Shown: positions 28,390-38,972, numbered from the stretch's first letter. The stretch is 64,000 bases of DNA from Streptomyces sp. HB132 (GCF_016909575.1 NZ_JAFBGA010000004.1:1-64000), one strand, 5' to 3'. A program made the numbers and translations. Notes: generated by a model from the sequence alone, not told the origin.

Positions 28390-30807
28390 GTGACCACTCA
28401 GAGACGAGCGCTGCGCGCCACCGCCACCGCCGTGGCCGTGTGCCTGGCCGCCACCGCTGCGACGGCGTCCGCCTTCGCCACGGCGCAGGCGGACGACAAG
28501 GTGTCGGATTCCGGCGCCTCCATCGTGGACCGGCGCGATCCCGCGCCGGCCAAGGCGCACGAGCACGACCTGGAAGGGCCCTTCAGCAAGGAGCAGGACG
28601 CACAGCGTCAGGCCGCGCTGGAGCAGGTCCTGTCCGGTGACAAGAAGGTGACCGCCAAGGGCGGCTCCAAGGTCGTCAAGCTCGGCAAGAGCAAGTACGT
28701 CGAGCTCGGCCGGGAGAAGACCGACAAGATCTTCACCATCCTCGTGGAGTTCGGCGACAAGGTCGACGACACCACGATGTTCGACCCCGACGGCGACGGC
28801 CCGAAGCCGCCCGTCAAGAAGTACGGCGGCACGCCGGGCCCGCTGCACAACGAGATATCCGAGCCGGACCCGGCGAAGGACAACAGCACCGCCTGGCAGG
28901 CCGACTACGACCAGTCCCACTTCCAGGACCTCTACTTCGGTGAGGGCAAGGGGAAGGACAAGGGCAAGGAATCGCTGAAGACGTACTACGAGAAGACGTC
29001 CTCCGGGCGCTACTCGGTCGACGGCGAGGTCTCGGACTGGGTCAAGGTCCCGTACAACGAGGCCCGTTACGGCTCGAACTACTGCGGCTCCACCAACTGC
29101 GCCAACGTCTGGGACACGGTCCGCGACGGCGTCAACGCCTGGGTCACCGACCAGAAGGCCAAGGGCCGCACCCTGGACGAGATCAAGGCGGACCTCGCGC
29201 AGTACGACGAGTGGGACCGTTACGACTTCGACGGTGACGGCGACTTCAACGAGCCCGACGGATACATCGACCACTTCCAGCTGGTCCACGCCGGCGAGGA
29301 CGAGTCCGCGGGCGGCGGGGCGCAGGGCACCGACGCCCTCTGGGCGCACCGCTGGTACGCCTACGGCACCAACGCCGGTGCGACGGGTCCCGCGGGCAAC
29401 AAGGCCGGTGGCGCCGAGATCGGCGACACGGGCATCTGGGTCGGCGACTACACCGCGCAGCCCGAGAACGGCGGACTGGGCGTCTTCGCCCACGAGTACG
29501 CCCACGACCTCGGCCTGCCGGACCTGTACGACACCTCCGGCGGCGGCGAGAACTCGGTCGGCTTCTGGTCCCTGATGTCGGCGGGCTCCTGGCTCGGCAC
29601 CGGTGACGGCGAGATCGGCAACCTGCCCGGCGACATGACCGCCTGGGACAAGCTCCAGCTCGGCTGGCTCGACTACGACACGGCCAAGGCCGCCACGAAG
29701 TCGACGCACAAGCTCGGTGTGGCGGAGTACAACACCAAGGACAAGCAGGCGCTCGTCGTCGAGCTGCCCGAGAAGGAAGTCACCACCACCGTCACGAAGC
29801 CCGCCGAGGGCTCGAAGCAGTGGTGGAGCGACATGGGCGACGACCTGTCGAACACCCTGACCCGCTCGGTCGACCTCACCGGCAAGACGTCCGCCTCGCT
29901 GGATCTGTCCGGCTGGTACGACATCGAGGCCGACTACGACTACCTCTACACCGAGGTCTCCGACAACGGCGGCACCAGCTGGACCGCGCTCGACGGCACG
30001 GCGGACGGCAAGGCCATCCCGCGTGACGCCAGCGACAAGCCGGCCCTGACCGACGTGTCGGGCGCCGTCAAGAAGCTCTCGTACCCGCTGGACGCCTACG
30101 CCGGCAAGAAGATCGACCTGCGCTTCCGCTACCAGACGGACGGCGGCGCGGGCGGCAAGGGCTTCACGGCCGACGCCATCACGGTCACAGCCGACGGCGC
30201 CGCGCTCTTCACGGACAACGCCGAGGGCGACGACAACGGCTGGACCGCCAAGGGCTTCTCGCGGATCGGTGAGTCGTTCACCAACGACTACCCGCAGTAC
30301 TACATCGCCGAGAACCGCCAGTACGTCTCGTACGACAAGACCCTCGAGGTCGGCCCGTACAACTTCGGCTTCTCCACCACCCGCCCGGACTGGGTCGAGC
30401 ACTACGCCTACCAGAACGGCCTGATGGTGTGGCTCTGGGACACCTCCCAGAAGGACAACAACACCTCGCAGCACGAGGGCCAGGGTCTGATCCTTCCGGT
30501 GGACTCGCACGCCAAGCCGCTGAAGTGGACGAACGGCTCGCTCCTGCGCAACAAGATCCAGCCCTTCGACGCACCGTTCAGCTGGTACCCGAACAAGGGC
30601 TTCACGCTGCACAACGCGGACGTGCCGCTGAAGATCAAGCCGTCGCTGGGCGTCCCGGTCTTCGACGACCGCAAGGGCACCTACTGGTACGCGGAGAACC
30701 CGACCGGAAGTGTCAAGGTCTCTGACACCAACACCCGGATCACCATCGTGAACGAGCCGCTCAGCGGCTCCACGATGACCGTGAAGGTCGGGCCCTCGGG
30801 TAAGTAG
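28390..30807 (+). CDS. Secreted M6-family metalloprotease (immune inhibitor A-like)
   Basis: 805 aa from GTG 28390. Signal peptide RALRATATAVAVCLAATAATASAFATAQA. The zinc motif is HEYAHDLGLPD (His368, Glu369, His372). Upstream are Asp-rich calcium-like segments (DFDGDGDFNEPDGYIDHF) typical of immune inhibitor A proteases; downstream are beta-rich domains (SASLDLSGWYDIEADYDYLYTEVS) resembling the MAM-like part. Exported protease that degrades extracellular proteins, probably during development. A hairpin terminator follows. Intact and of normal length. Confidence 0.93.
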   Translation: MTTQRRALRATATAVAVCLAATAATASAFATAQADDKVSDSGASIVDRRDPAPAKAHEHDLEGPFSKEQDAQRQAALEQVLSGDKKVTAKGGSKVVKLGKSKYVELGREKTDKIFTILVEFGDKVDDTTMFDPDGDGPKPPVKKYGGTPGPLHNEISEPDPAKDNSTAWQADYDQSHFQDLYFGEGKGKDKGKESLKTYYEKTSSGRYSVDGEVSDWVKVPYNEARYGSNYCGSTNCANVWDTVRDGVNAWVTDQKAKGRTLDEIKADLAQYDEWDRYDFDGDGDFNEPDGYIDHFQLVHAGEDESAGGGAQGTDALWAHRWYAYGTNAGATGPAGNKAGGAEIGDTGIWVGDYTAQPENGGLGVFAHEYAHDLGLPDLYDTSGGGENSVGFWSLMSAGSWLGTGDGEIGNLPGDMTAWDKLQLGWLDYDTAKAATKSTHKLGVAEYNTKDKQALVVELPEKEVTTTVTKPAEGSKQWWSDMGDDLSNTLTRSVDLTGKTSASLDLSGWYDIEADYDYLYTEVSDNGGTSWTALDGTADGKAIPRDASDKPALTDVSGAVKKLSYPLDAYAGKKIDLRFRYQTDGGAGGKGFTADAITVTADGAALFTDNAEGDDNGWTAKGFSRIGESFTNDYPQYYIAENRQYVSYDKTLEVGPYNFGFSTTRPDWVEHYAYQNGLMVWLWDTSQKDNNTSQHEGQGLILPVDSHAKPLKWTNGSLLRNKIQPFDAPFSWYPNKGFTLHNADVPLKIKPSLGVPVFDDRKGTYWYAENPTGSVKVSDTNTRITIVNEPLSGSTMTVKVGPSGK

Positions 30808-30832
30808 TCGACATAACCGCAGGTCAAAGCGT

Positions 30833-30868
30833 GATCGGCCGTCGCCCTCTAGCGGGCGGCGGCCGATC
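30833..30868 (+). terminator. Hairpin terminator after the M6 protease
   Basis: 15-bp stem (GATCGGCCGTCGCCC with one G-U pair to its partner), loop TCTAGC, followed by GTGTTT; 25 bases after the stop. Confidence 0.8.
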
Positions 30869-30928
30869 GTGTTTAGGTGCGTCCTACGAATCCTTATTGA
30901 CACGAAGTCTTACGGGGGAGCGCGAAGC

Positions 30929-31273
30929 ATGGCAGGCGGAGGTTTCTGCAGGTTGCCCAACGGCACCGTGGTGGTGGCACTGACCCTGAACGGTCCGGCC
31001 GGCGGATCCGGCCCCGGGGAGCCGGTACGGGTGCTGGTGCACGCGGTGAACCGGGCGCGCGCCCTGACCAGGGTGCGCAATCTCGGGCTGCGCGCCGTCT
31101 ACCTCAGGGGCAACGCGCAGCCGCCCACCCCGGACGAGGTCACGGCGGTCCTGCACCACCCGGACGGACTCCTGTGGCGTACGGCGCCCCAGACCGGCCA
31201 GGAGCTCTGGCACCCCATACGGGCTCTGCTGGGATCCTCCGGATACGCGGGCCCGGCCCGTCCGGCGGCCTGA
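30929..31273 (+). CDS. Conserved hypothetical protein
   Basis: 114 aa from ATG 30929, with GGGGGAG eight bases upstream. A compact alpha/beta sequence (GTVVVALTLNGPAGG, VRVLVHAVNRARALTRVRNLGLRAVYLRGNAQPPTPDEVTAVLHHPDGLLWR) with no signal peptide or membrane segment. I do not recognise a domain. Convergent with pncA, 17 bases apart. Confidence 0.7.
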   Translation: MAGGGFCRLPNGTVVVALTLNGPAGGSGPGEPVRVLVHAVNRARALTRVRNLGLRAVYLRGNAQPPTPDEVTAVLHHPDGLLWRTAPQTGQELWHPIRALLGSSGYAGPARPAA

Positions 31274-31290
31274 GCGCGCGCCGGACGGGG

Positions 31291-31875
31291 TCAGACGACC
31301 GGCTTGCCCGACAGCTCCACGCCGGCGGTCCGCAGCTCGCCCAGGGCCCGCTCCGTGGTCGCCTCGGCGACCCCGGCGGTCAGGTCCAGCAGGACGTGCG
31401 TGACGAAGCCCTCCCGGGCTGCGTCCAGGGCGGTGGCCCGCACACAGTGGTCCGTGGCGATGCCGACGACGTCGACGGCGGTGACGGACCGGTCCCGCAG
31501 CCACTGGGCGAGCCCCGTCCCGTTCTCGTCGACACCCTCGAAACCGCTGTACGCCGCGGTGTACGCCCCCTTGTCGAAGACGGTGTCGATCGCGCCGGAG
31601 GCCACGGCTGGGGCGAAATTGGGGTGGAAGCCCACACCCTCCGTGCCGGCGACGCAGTGCGGCGGCCAGGAGTGCTCGAAGTCGGGCGTGGCGGAGAAGT
31701 GGTCACCGGGATCGACGTGGTGGTCCCGGGTGGCCACGACGTGGCTGTAACCGGGCCTGGCCTCGCCGATCAGGTCGGTGATGGCGGCGGCGACCTCGGC
31801 GCCGCCCGCCACCGCGAGGCTGCCGCCCTCGCAGAAGTCGTTCTGAACGTCGACGACGATCAAGGCGCGATGCAT
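31291..31875 (-). CDS. pncA: Nicotinamidase (isochorismatase fold)
   Basis: 194 aa. Hydrolyses nicotinamide to nicotinate in NAD salvage. The catalytic triad is visible as Asp9 (VDVQNDF), Lys102 (FDKGAY) and Cys144 (IATDHCVRAT); metal ligands fit Asp51, His53 and His59 (RDHHVDPGDHF). ATG 31875 starts the core directly. The next gene on the strand upstream is pncB, which uses its product; 154 bases separate them. Confidence 0.93.
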   Translation of the reverse strand: MHRALIVVDVQNDFCEGGSLAVAGGAEVAAAITDLIGEARPGYSHVVATRDHHVDPGDHFSATPDFEHSWPPHCVAGTEGVGFHPNFAPAVASGAIDTVFDKGAYTAAYSGFEGVDENGTGLAQWLRDRSVTAVDVVGIATDHCVRATALDAAREGFVTHVLLDLTAGVAEATTERALGELRTAGVELSGKPVV

Positions 31876-32029
31876 GGCGGTTGTCCTTCGGTGGGGTTCG
31901 GGCGGTCGTGCGGATGCGGACGGTGGGGATGCCACCGAGCCTAGAGACTCCGGGCAGCCTGCGGGAGGGGGTGCGCACCCCGCTCTCGCGGCCGGGCCCG
32001 CCCCGCGGCCGAGGGGGCCGGGGTGTGCC

Positions 32030-33358
32030 TCACAGGTACTCGGTGGGCAGCACCGGCTCACCCCGGGACAGCTGCATCGCCGACATCGGCAGCCCCGCCC
32101 GTGCCGCGACGTGCCGCTCCCGCGCGGCCTCCAGCGGCTCCCGGCCGACGACCTCACCGCCCTTGACCAGCTCCACCTGTACCTGCCGGTCCACCAGCTC
32201 CGGCGGGACCTCCCCGCTGCCGATCACCTCGGCCTCGGCGATCCCGGCATCGTCCAGCCTGCGCGCCGCCCACTTGCGGCCGCCCCTCGACGACTTCGCG
32301 CCCAGCGACTTCTTCACCACCGGCAGCAGCGGGTCTGCCGGATCGGCGGTCCGCGCACGTGCCACCAGCTTGTACACCATGGAGCACGTCGGGTGCCCGC
32401 TGCCGGTGACCAGCTGCGTACCCACCCCGTAGGCGTCGACGGGCGCGGCGGCCAGCGAGGCGATCGCGTACTCGTCCAGGTCGGACGTGACCACGATCTT
32501 CGTCTCCGTGGCACCCAGCTCGTCCAGCTGCTGCCGGACCCGGTGCGCGACGAGCAGCAGGTCCCCGGAGTCGATCCGTACGGCGCCGAGCTCCGGCCCC
32601 GCGACCTCCACGGCCGTACGGACGGCCTCGGTCACGTCGTAGGTGTCGACCAGCAGCGACGTCCCCCGGCCCAGCGAGTCCACCTGGGCCCGGAAGGCGT
32701 CCCGCTCGCTGTCGTGCAGGAGCGTGAAGGCGTGCGCACTCGTCCCGACGGTCGGGATGTTGTAGCGGAAACCGGCCGCCAGGTCCGAGGTGGTGTGGAA
32801 GCCGCCGATGTACGCCGCGCGCGCCGACGCCACCGCCGACAGCTCGTGCGTGCGCCGCGCGCCCATCTCGATGAGCCGTCGCCCGCCCGCCGCGGCCGAC
32901 ATCCGGGACGCGGCGGCGGCGATCGCCGAGTCGTGGTTCAGGATCGACAGGATCACGGTCTCCAGCAGCACGCACTCGGCGAAGGAACCCTCGACCCGCA
33001 GGAGCGGCGAGCCCGGGAAGTACACCTCGCCCTCCGGGTAGCCCCAGATGTCGCCGCTGAAGCGGTAGTCCGCCAGCCAGTCGACCGTGGGCGCGTCCAC
33101 GACCCGCTGGTCGCGCAGGAAGGCGAGCATCTCGTCGTCGAAGTGGAAGTTCTCCACCGCGTCCAGCACCCGCCCGACGCCGGCGACGACGCCGTAGCGC
33201 CGTCCCTCGGGCAGGCGCCGGGTGAAGGCCTCGAAGACGGAGCGCCGGTCCGCGGTGCCGGCCTTCAGTGCGGCCTGCACCATCGTGAGCTCGTACTGGT
33301 CGGTGAAGAGTGCGGTCGACGGCACACCGACCCGTCGTCCAAGGTCCGCTGAGTTCAT
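32030..33358 (-). CDS. pncB: Nicotinate phosphoribosyltransferase
   Basis: 442 aa. Converts nicotinate and PRPP to nicotinate mononucleotide, the step after PncA. Signature segments include ALFTDQYELTMVQAAL at the N-terminus, GVVAGVGRVLDAVENF, the active-site FPGSPLLRVEGSFAECVLLET, ARRTHELSAVASARAAYIGGF and RIDSGDLLLVAHRVR. Full length. Divergent from clpS; a CGTCA-N3-TGACG palindrome lies between. Confidence 0.95.
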   Translation of the reverse strand: MNSADLGRRVGVPSTALFTDQYELTMVQAALKAGTADRRSVFEAFTRRLPEGRRYGVVAGVGRVLDAVENFHFDDEMLAFLRDQRVVDAPTVDWLADYRFSGDIWGYPEGEVYFPGSPLLRVEGSFAECVLLETVILSILNHDSAIAAAASRMSAAAGGRRLIEMGARRTHELSAVASARAAYIGGFHTTSDLAAGFRYNIPTVGTSAHAFTLLHDSERDAFRAQVDSLGRGTSLLVDTYDVTEAVRTAVEVAGPELGAVRIDSGDLLLVAHRVRQQLDELGATETKIVVTSDLDEYAIASLAAAPVDAYGVGTQLVTGSGHPTCSMVYKLVARARTADPADPLLPVVKKSLGAKSSRGGRKWAARRLDDAGIAEAEVIGSGEVPPELVDRQVQVELVKGGEVVGREPLEAARERHVAARAGLPMSAMQLSRGEPVLPTEYL

Positions 33359-33380
33359 GCCGGGGATGCTACTCCCTATT

Positions 33381-33393
33381 CGTCAAAGTGACG
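33381..33393. promoter_or_regulatory. Palindrome CGTCA-N3-TGACG in the pncB-clpS divergent promoter region
   Basis: Perfect 5-bp inverted repeat 23 bases upstream of pncB, in an AT-richer patch. Could be an operator or a promoter-embedded repeat; no regulator can be named. Confidence 0.35.
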
Positions 33394-33446
33394 AGATGGG
33401 GGCGTCGTTTGTGCGCCTGACCCTCTCTGGTGGCAGCATGGGGTAG

Positions 33447-33755
33447 GTGAGCGTTGCTGCCCCCGTAGAGATCGAACGTCCCGAATCGGCCGAGGAGACC
33501 TTCGCCGTCCCTGAGCCCGACGTCCCCTGGGTGACGCTGGTGCACAACGACCCGGTCAACCTCATGAGCTATGTGACGTATGTCTTCCAGGCCTACTTCG
33601 GCTATTCCAAGGACAAGGCGCACAAGCTCATGCTCGACGTCCACCAGAAGGGCCGCGCCGTCGTCTCCAGCGGCAGCCGCGAGGAGATGGAACGCGACGT
33701 CCAGGCCATGCACGGCTACGGGCTCTGGGCCACCCTGACCCAGGACCGCAACTGA
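33447..33755 (+). CDS. clpS: ATP-dependent Clp protease adaptor ClpS
   Basis: 102 aa from GTG 33447. ClpS binds N-degron substrates and hands them to ClpAP/ClpCP. The family core is present: [49 protein letters not shown]... with the Asn-Asp pair of the N-end residue pocket. The flexible N-terminal tail is about 28 residues. A DUF2017 gene follows 49 bases later, the usual actinobacterial pairing. Confidence 0.95.
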   Translation: MSVAAPVEIERPESAEETFAVPEPDVPWVTLVHNDPVNLMSYVTYVFQAYFGYSKDKAHKLMLDVHQKGRAVVSSGSREEMERDVQAMHGYGLWATLTQDRN

Positions 33756-33804
33756 CCCGTCGCAGCCCCTTCCGCCCTCCGCCCGACCCACCATCGGAGA
33801 ATTC

Positions 33805-34389
33805 ATGGCCGGCCACTTCGAGGCCACCCCAGGCGGCGGCGCGTCCGTCGCCCTCGACGAGGTCGAGGTCGCCATCCTGCGCTCCCTCGCCGTCCAGCTG
33901 CTCGAACTGATCGGCCCCGGCGACGAACCCGCCGAAGGGGAGGACCCGCTCACCGCCCTGTTCGCCGAAGGCCCCAGCGAGCCGCCCTCCGACCCTGCCC
34001 TGGCCCGCCTCTTCCCCGAGGCGTACGGGGACCGGGACAAGGAACTGCGCGAGGCGTCCGCCGAGTTCCGCCGCTTCACCGAGAACGACCTGCGCACCCG
34101 CAAGCGCGACGACGCCCTCGCTGTCGTGCGGTCGCTCGACGCGCTCTCGCCCGTGGCGGACAGCGGCGCGGTGCTCAGGCTCACCGCCGAGGAGTGCCAC
34201 CACTGGCTCGGCTCCCTCAACGACCTCCGGCTCACGATCGGCACGCGCCTGGAGGTCTCCGACGAGGACGAGGGTCAGGGCGGTTCGCTCTACCGGCTTC
34301 CCGACGACGATCCGCGCAAACCGATGGTCATGGCCTATCTCTGGCTCGGCGCACTCCAGGAGACGCTCGTCGAAACGCTGATGCCGTAA
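33805..34389 (+). CDS. DUF2017-family protein
   Basis: 194 aa, helical and acidic (LDEVEVAILRSLAVQLLELIGPGD, RLFPEAYGDRDKELREASAEFRRFTENDLRTRKRDDALAVVRSLD). This family is found next to clpS across actinobacteria and is probably linked to its function, though no activity is established. Same strand and likely same operon as clpS. Confidence 0.88.
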   Translation: MAGHFEATPGGGASVALDEVEVAILRSLAVQLLELIGPGDEPAEGEDPLTALFAEGPSEPPSDPALARLFPEAYGDRDKELREASAEFRRFTENDLRTRKRDDALAVVRSLDALSPVADSGAVLRLTAEECHHWLGSLNDLRLTIGTRLEVSDEDEGQGGSLYRLPDDDPRKPMVMAYLWLGALQETLVETLMP

Positions 34390-34758
34390 CGCCGGTGGCG
34401 TGGGCGTGGTGGTTCCACGCCCGTTCGCTCAACGGACGCTCAAATTCGCATAACGATACAGTCGCCGTTCCGGGAGAGTGGCCCGAAACGGCGGTTTGGT
34501 CCCCTATCTGCGTGACGCGTGCCACACGGGCATCAGGGAGCGATGTGGTACTACTTCACAACTCATTTTTCGGCACCACCCCCCCGCCGGACCGGATGAG
34601 ACCTGGCCGATCGCCGGGTGCAGCTCCGGGCAGAGGCAGGTCCGCGTCCACGGACCCCGCCGGCCCCACACGCCGAACGGACACCGGCGCTCACTCCGAG
34701 TCCGCCCGCGCTCTCCGTGCCCCACGCCCGGACAGCCCCGCGCCACTGAGGTAGCCAG
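34390..34758. other. Intergenic/5' leader region upstream of the Ala/Gly symporter
   Basis: About 370 bases with no supported gene. An AT-rich block (34440-34465 and 34548-34572) probably holds the symporter promoter. The length allows a leader RNA; a GGAGAG element is present, but the other conserved parts of a glycine riboswitch were not found. Confidence 0.35.
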
Positions 34759-36309
34759 ATGTCACTTGACTCCATGACCAGAAGTGTCGATGAAGCCGTC
34801 AGCGGATTCTTCGAACCCATTGCCGAATGGCTGGGCAAAGTTGTTTTCTACGAGGTGTCCGTATTCGGCACCGGCCTTCCACTCATCGTCGCCTGGCTCG
34901 TGGTGGCCGGCCTGGTGTTCACCTGTTGGTTCGGCTTCATCCAGATCCGCAAATTCCGGCTGGCCGTCGACGTCGTGCGCGGCCGCTTCGACGAGAAGGG
35001 CGCGCCGGGGGAGGTCAACCACTTCCAGGCGCTGACCGCTGCGGTCTCCGGAACGGTCGGGCTCGGCAACATCGCCGGTGTGGCGGTCGCCGTGACCATC
35101 GGTGGACCCGGCGCGACGTTCTGGATGATCCTCTGCGGCCTGCTCGGTATGGCCACGAAGTTCGTCGAGGTCACGCTCGGCGTGAAGTACCGGGAGGTGC
35201 ACGCGGACGGAACCGTCTCCGGTGGACCCATGCACTACCTGCCCAAGGGGCTCGCCGAACGGTTCGGCAACCGGGGCAAGCAGTTCGGCAAGGTTCTCGC
35301 CGTCCTCGCCTCCGTCATGATCCTCTTCTTCGGGCTCTTCGGCGGCAACCTCTTCCAGGTCAACCAGAGCTACGCCCAGCTCGTCTCGGTCACCGGAGGC
35401 GAGGGCGGGGCCGTCGGTTCCTCCGGGGGTGCGCTTCTCTTCGGACTGCTGATCGCCGCGATCGTCGGCGTGGTGCTCCTCGGCGGCATCCGCTCCATCG
35501 CGTCCGTCACGAGCCGGCTCGTCCCCGCGATGGCCGGGCTCTACGTCCTCGCCTGTCTCACCGTCCTCGTCGTCAACGTCGCCCACCTGCCTGCCGCGAT
35601 CGGCGCGATCATCGACGGCGCGTTCAACCCCAAGGGCGTCGCGGGCGGTCTGCTCGGCGCACTGATCATCGGCTTCAAGCGAGCGGCGTTCTCCAACGAG
35701 GCAGGCCTGGGATCGGCTCCGATCGCCCACTCCGCGGTGAAGACCAAGCATCCCGCGAGCGAAGGCCTGGTCGCACTGCTCGAGCCGTTCATCGACACCG
35801 TCCTCGTCTGCACCATGACCGCGCTGACCATCGTCGTCGCCAACCCGGCCAGCTGGGCCGAGGCCCGTGCCGGAGAGGACATCGGAGGTGTCACCATCAC
35901 CTCCGACGCGTTCGCCACCGTCCTGCCGTGGTTCCCCCACATCCTGACGATCGCCGTCATGCTGTTCGCGATCTCCACGGTGCTGACCTGGGGCTACTAC
36001 GGCCTCAAGGCGTGGACGTACCTCTTCGGCCGGAGCAGGGCGAGCGAGGTCATCTTCAAGGTCATCTACACGGTCTTCGCGGTCGCCGGCTCCCTTCTCA
36101 CCCTGCAGACCCTCATCGACATGGCGGACGCGGTGCTCTTCACCCTCGCCGTGATCAACATCATCGGTCTCTACCTGCTGGCGCCCGTGGTCAAGCGCGA
36201 ACTGAACACCTTCCTCGAGTACGTCCGCCGGCACAAGGCCGGCGAAGCGGGCCCGGTCGGCCCTGTCGAGGACGACGGGCTGGAGAACGCGCCGGTGAAC
36301 GCCGGCTGA
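34759..36309 (+). CDS. Alanine/glycine:cation symporter (AGCS family)
   Basis: 516-aa sodium-coupled amino acid importer. Family signatures: FQALTAAVSGTVGLGNIAGVAVAVTIGGPGATFWM, FVEVTLGVKYREVHADGTVSGGPMHYLPKGL, AAFSNEAGLGSAPIAHSAVKTKHPASEGLVALLEPFIDT. About ten to eleven hydrophobic segments. Imports Ala, Gly or D-Ala with Na+. Single gene with its own leader and a hairpin after it. Confidence 0.93.
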   Translation: MSLDSMTRSVDEAVSGFFEPIAEWLGKVVFYEVSVFGTGLPLIVAWLVVAGLVFTCWFGFIQIRKFRLAVDVVRGRFDEKGAPGEVNHFQALTAAVSGTVGLGNIAGVAVAVTIGGPGATFWMILCGLLGMATKFVEVTLGVKYREVHADGTVSGGPMHYLPKGLAERFGNRGKQFGKVLAVLASVMILFFGLFGGNLFQVNQSYAQLVSVTGGEGGAVGSSGGALLFGLLIAAIVGVVLLGGIRSIASVTSRLVPAMAGLYVLACLTVLVVNVAHLPAAIGAIIDGAFNPKGVAGGLLGALIIGFKRAAFSNEAGLGSAPIAHSAVKTKHPASEGLVALLEPFIDTVLVCTMTALTIVVANPASWAEARAGEDIGGVTITSDAFATVLPWFPHILTIAVMLFAISTVLTWGYYGLKAWTYLFGRSRASEVIFKVIYTVFAVAGSLLTLQTLIDMADAVLFTLAVINIIGLYLLAPVVKRELNTFLEYVRRHKAGEAGPVGPVEDDGLENAPVNAG

Positions 36310-36352
36310 TCCTCCGGCCGGCCCGGCGGTCGCCGGCCCGGCGTTCCAGCAT

Positions 36353-36392
36353 CCGGACGGGTCCGTACCTCACGCGGTACGGGCCCGTCCGG
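36353..36392 (+). terminator. Hairpin terminator after the symporter
   Basis: 17-bp stem CCGGACGGGTCCGTACC with its partner (one G-U), loop TCACGC; 18 bases upstream of the mec start. Confidence 0.75.
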
Positions 36393-36410
36393 CGTGCATA
36401 TCCTGGCGCC

Positions 36411-36845
36411 ATGCTGACCCTCACCCAAACGCTGTACGACCAGATCGTCGCCCACTCCCGGGCCGACCACCCCGACGAGGCATGCGGAGTGGTCGCAGGC
36501 CCGGCCGGAACGGGCCGCCCCGAACGCTTCGTCCCCATGCTCAACGCCGCACGCTCGCCCACGTTCTACGAGTTCGACTCCGCGGACCTGCTCACGCTGT
36601 ACCGCGACATGGACGACCGTGACGAGGAGCCGGTGATCGTCTACCACTCCCACACCGCTACCGAGGCCTACCCCTCCCGCACCGACGTCACGTACGCCAA
36701 CGAGCCCGGCGCCCACTACGTGCTGGTCTCCACCGCGGACACCGACGGAGCGGGCCCCTTTCAGTTCCGCTCGTACCGCATCGTGGACGGCGAGATCACC
36801 GAGGAAGAGGTCCAGATCGTCGAGGCGTACCCCCCGGCCGCCTGA
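36411..36845 (+). CDS. mec: Mec-type JAMM metallopeptidase (CysO-cysteine peptidase)
   Basis: 144 aa. JAMM/MPN+ zinc protease: Glu23 (DEACGVV), His79-x-His81-x7-Ser89-x2-Asp92 (YHSHTATEAYPSRTD). In mycobacteria Mec releases cysteine from the C-terminus of the sulfide carrier CysO. Here it precedes the leader peptide, cysO and cysM, the full pathway. No signal sequence, so it acts in the cytoplasm. Confidence 0.92.
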   Translation: MLTLTQTLYDQIVAHSRADHPDEACGVVAGPAGTGRPERFVPMLNAARSPTFYEFDSADLLTLYRDMDDRDEEPVIVYHSHTATEAYPSRTDVTYANEPGAHYVLVSTADTDGAGPFQFRSYRIVDGEITEEEVQIVEAYPPAA

Positions 36846-36964
36846 CGCCGACGGGCCGTCCCCGGCAGCACCAGCCAGACCCGCGTCCCACATGGCGAAC
36901 GCTCACCATCCGACATGTGGGATCACACTCCGGATCCCGGGTGGGGAATCGATACGATGACCAC

Positions 36965-37078
36965 ATGGTTCCCCATGACGTGAGCGAAAAGACGCCGGGC
37001 ATGCTGCTCGTCGCGCGGCTGCACGTCGACCTGTGCAGGCTCAGCAGCGCGATGTGTCCGGCTTCCGCCTGCCCGTGA
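36965..37078 (+). CDS. Cysteine-containing leader peptide upstream of cysO
   Basis: 37 codons, MVPHDVSEKTPGMLLVARLHVDLCRLSSAMCPASACP, with three Cys codons (TGC, TGT, TGC) in the last 14. The core ARLHVDLCRLSSAMC matches, from memory, leader peptides found upstream of sulfur-metabolism genes in Streptomyces. Cys-rich upstream ORFs act as attenuators sensing Cys-tRNA in mycobacteria. Position 112 bases upstream of cysO fits regulation of the cysO-cysM operon by cysteine supply. Confidence 0.72.
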   Translation: MVPHDVSEKTPGMLLVARLHVDLCRLSSAMCPASACP

Positions 37079-37190
37079 ACCGCACGGCCTGAGCCGCGGT
37101 CCGAGCGCACCACGTACGCACCAACCCCCCGCGCGGGGCCACAGACGCGCGCCCCACGCCACCTCCCCGCATTCGACAGGAGCCCACGCC

Positions 37191-38419
<1,229 letters not shown>

Positions 38420-38454
38420 CGGCCCCTCGGCCGCCCGGCGGCCACGCGCACCGA

Positions 38455-38489
38455 AGGCGCGGGACGGGAGAACACCCCGCCCCGCGCCT
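38455..38489 (+). terminator. Hairpin terminator after cysM
   Basis: 14-bp stem AGGCGCGGGACGGG with its partner (one mismatch), loop of seven, between the convergent cysM and MazF-like genes. Confidence 0.6.
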
Positions 38490-38498
38490 CCCGCACGT

Positions 38499-38972
38499 TC
38501 ACCCCAGATCCCGAACCCGCCCCCACACCCCCGGATCCAGCTCGCCCGCCTTCCGCCGGAACCCCGCCAGCGCGACCTCCCGCAGCTCGTCCGTCTCCAG
38601 GTAGCTCTGCCGCCCCCGCGCGTCCCCCACCGAACCCGCGGGCAGCGCGATCACCCCGGGCCGCTCCTCATGGTGCTTGCTGGTGATCTTGGCCACCACC
38701 GCCGTGCCGCCCCGCACCGACAGGACCAGACACGGCCGGTCCTTCGACCCCGGCCCGTCCTCGAACGGCACGTCCGCCCACCAGATCTCCCCCGGCCGCG
38801 GCCCCCCGTGCGGCCTGCCCTTCTTCTTCCTCTCCGGAGCACGCCCCGGCGGACGCGTCCGCCCACCCGGACGCCGCGGACCACGCCCGCCCCGGCCCCG
38901 CGCATCGGAGACCGTCGCCACGAGCGCCAGCAGGACAACGACGGCCAGTGCCGCCCACCACCACGAGTTCAT
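38499..38972 (-). CDS. Membrane-anchored PemK/MazF-family protein
   Basis: 157 aa from ATG 38972. Residues 4-23 (WWWAALAVVVLLALVATVSD) are a membrane segment, then an Arg/Pro/Gly-rich linker, then a MazF-like domain: GPRPGEIWWADVPFEDGPGSKDRPCLVLSVRG, AKITSKHHEERPGVIALP and SYLETDELREVALAGF. MazF proteins are RNA endonucleases of toxin-antitoxin pairs. No antitoxin gene is adjacent, and the membrane anchor is unusual, so it may not be a classic toxin. Confidence 0.82.
   Translation of the reverse strand: MNSWWWAALAVVVLLALVATVSDARGRGGRGPRRPGGRTRPPGRAPERKKKGRPHGGPRPGEIWWADVPFEDGPGSKDRPCLVLSVRGGTAVVAKITSKHHEERPGVIALPAGSVGDARGRQSYLETDELREVALAGFRRKAGELDPGVWGRVRDLG

Noticed and set aside
28309..30903. 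Very long open frame antisense to the M6 protease (864 codons)
   Set aside because: Long antisense frames are expected in 70 percent GC DNA with third-position G/C; composition is Val/Leu/Arg/Gly skewed and the sense frame is a clear protease.
34450..34600. Possible glycine riboswitch upstream of the Ala/Gly symporter
   Set aside because: A GGAGAG element is present, but the conserved partner segments and second domain were not found.
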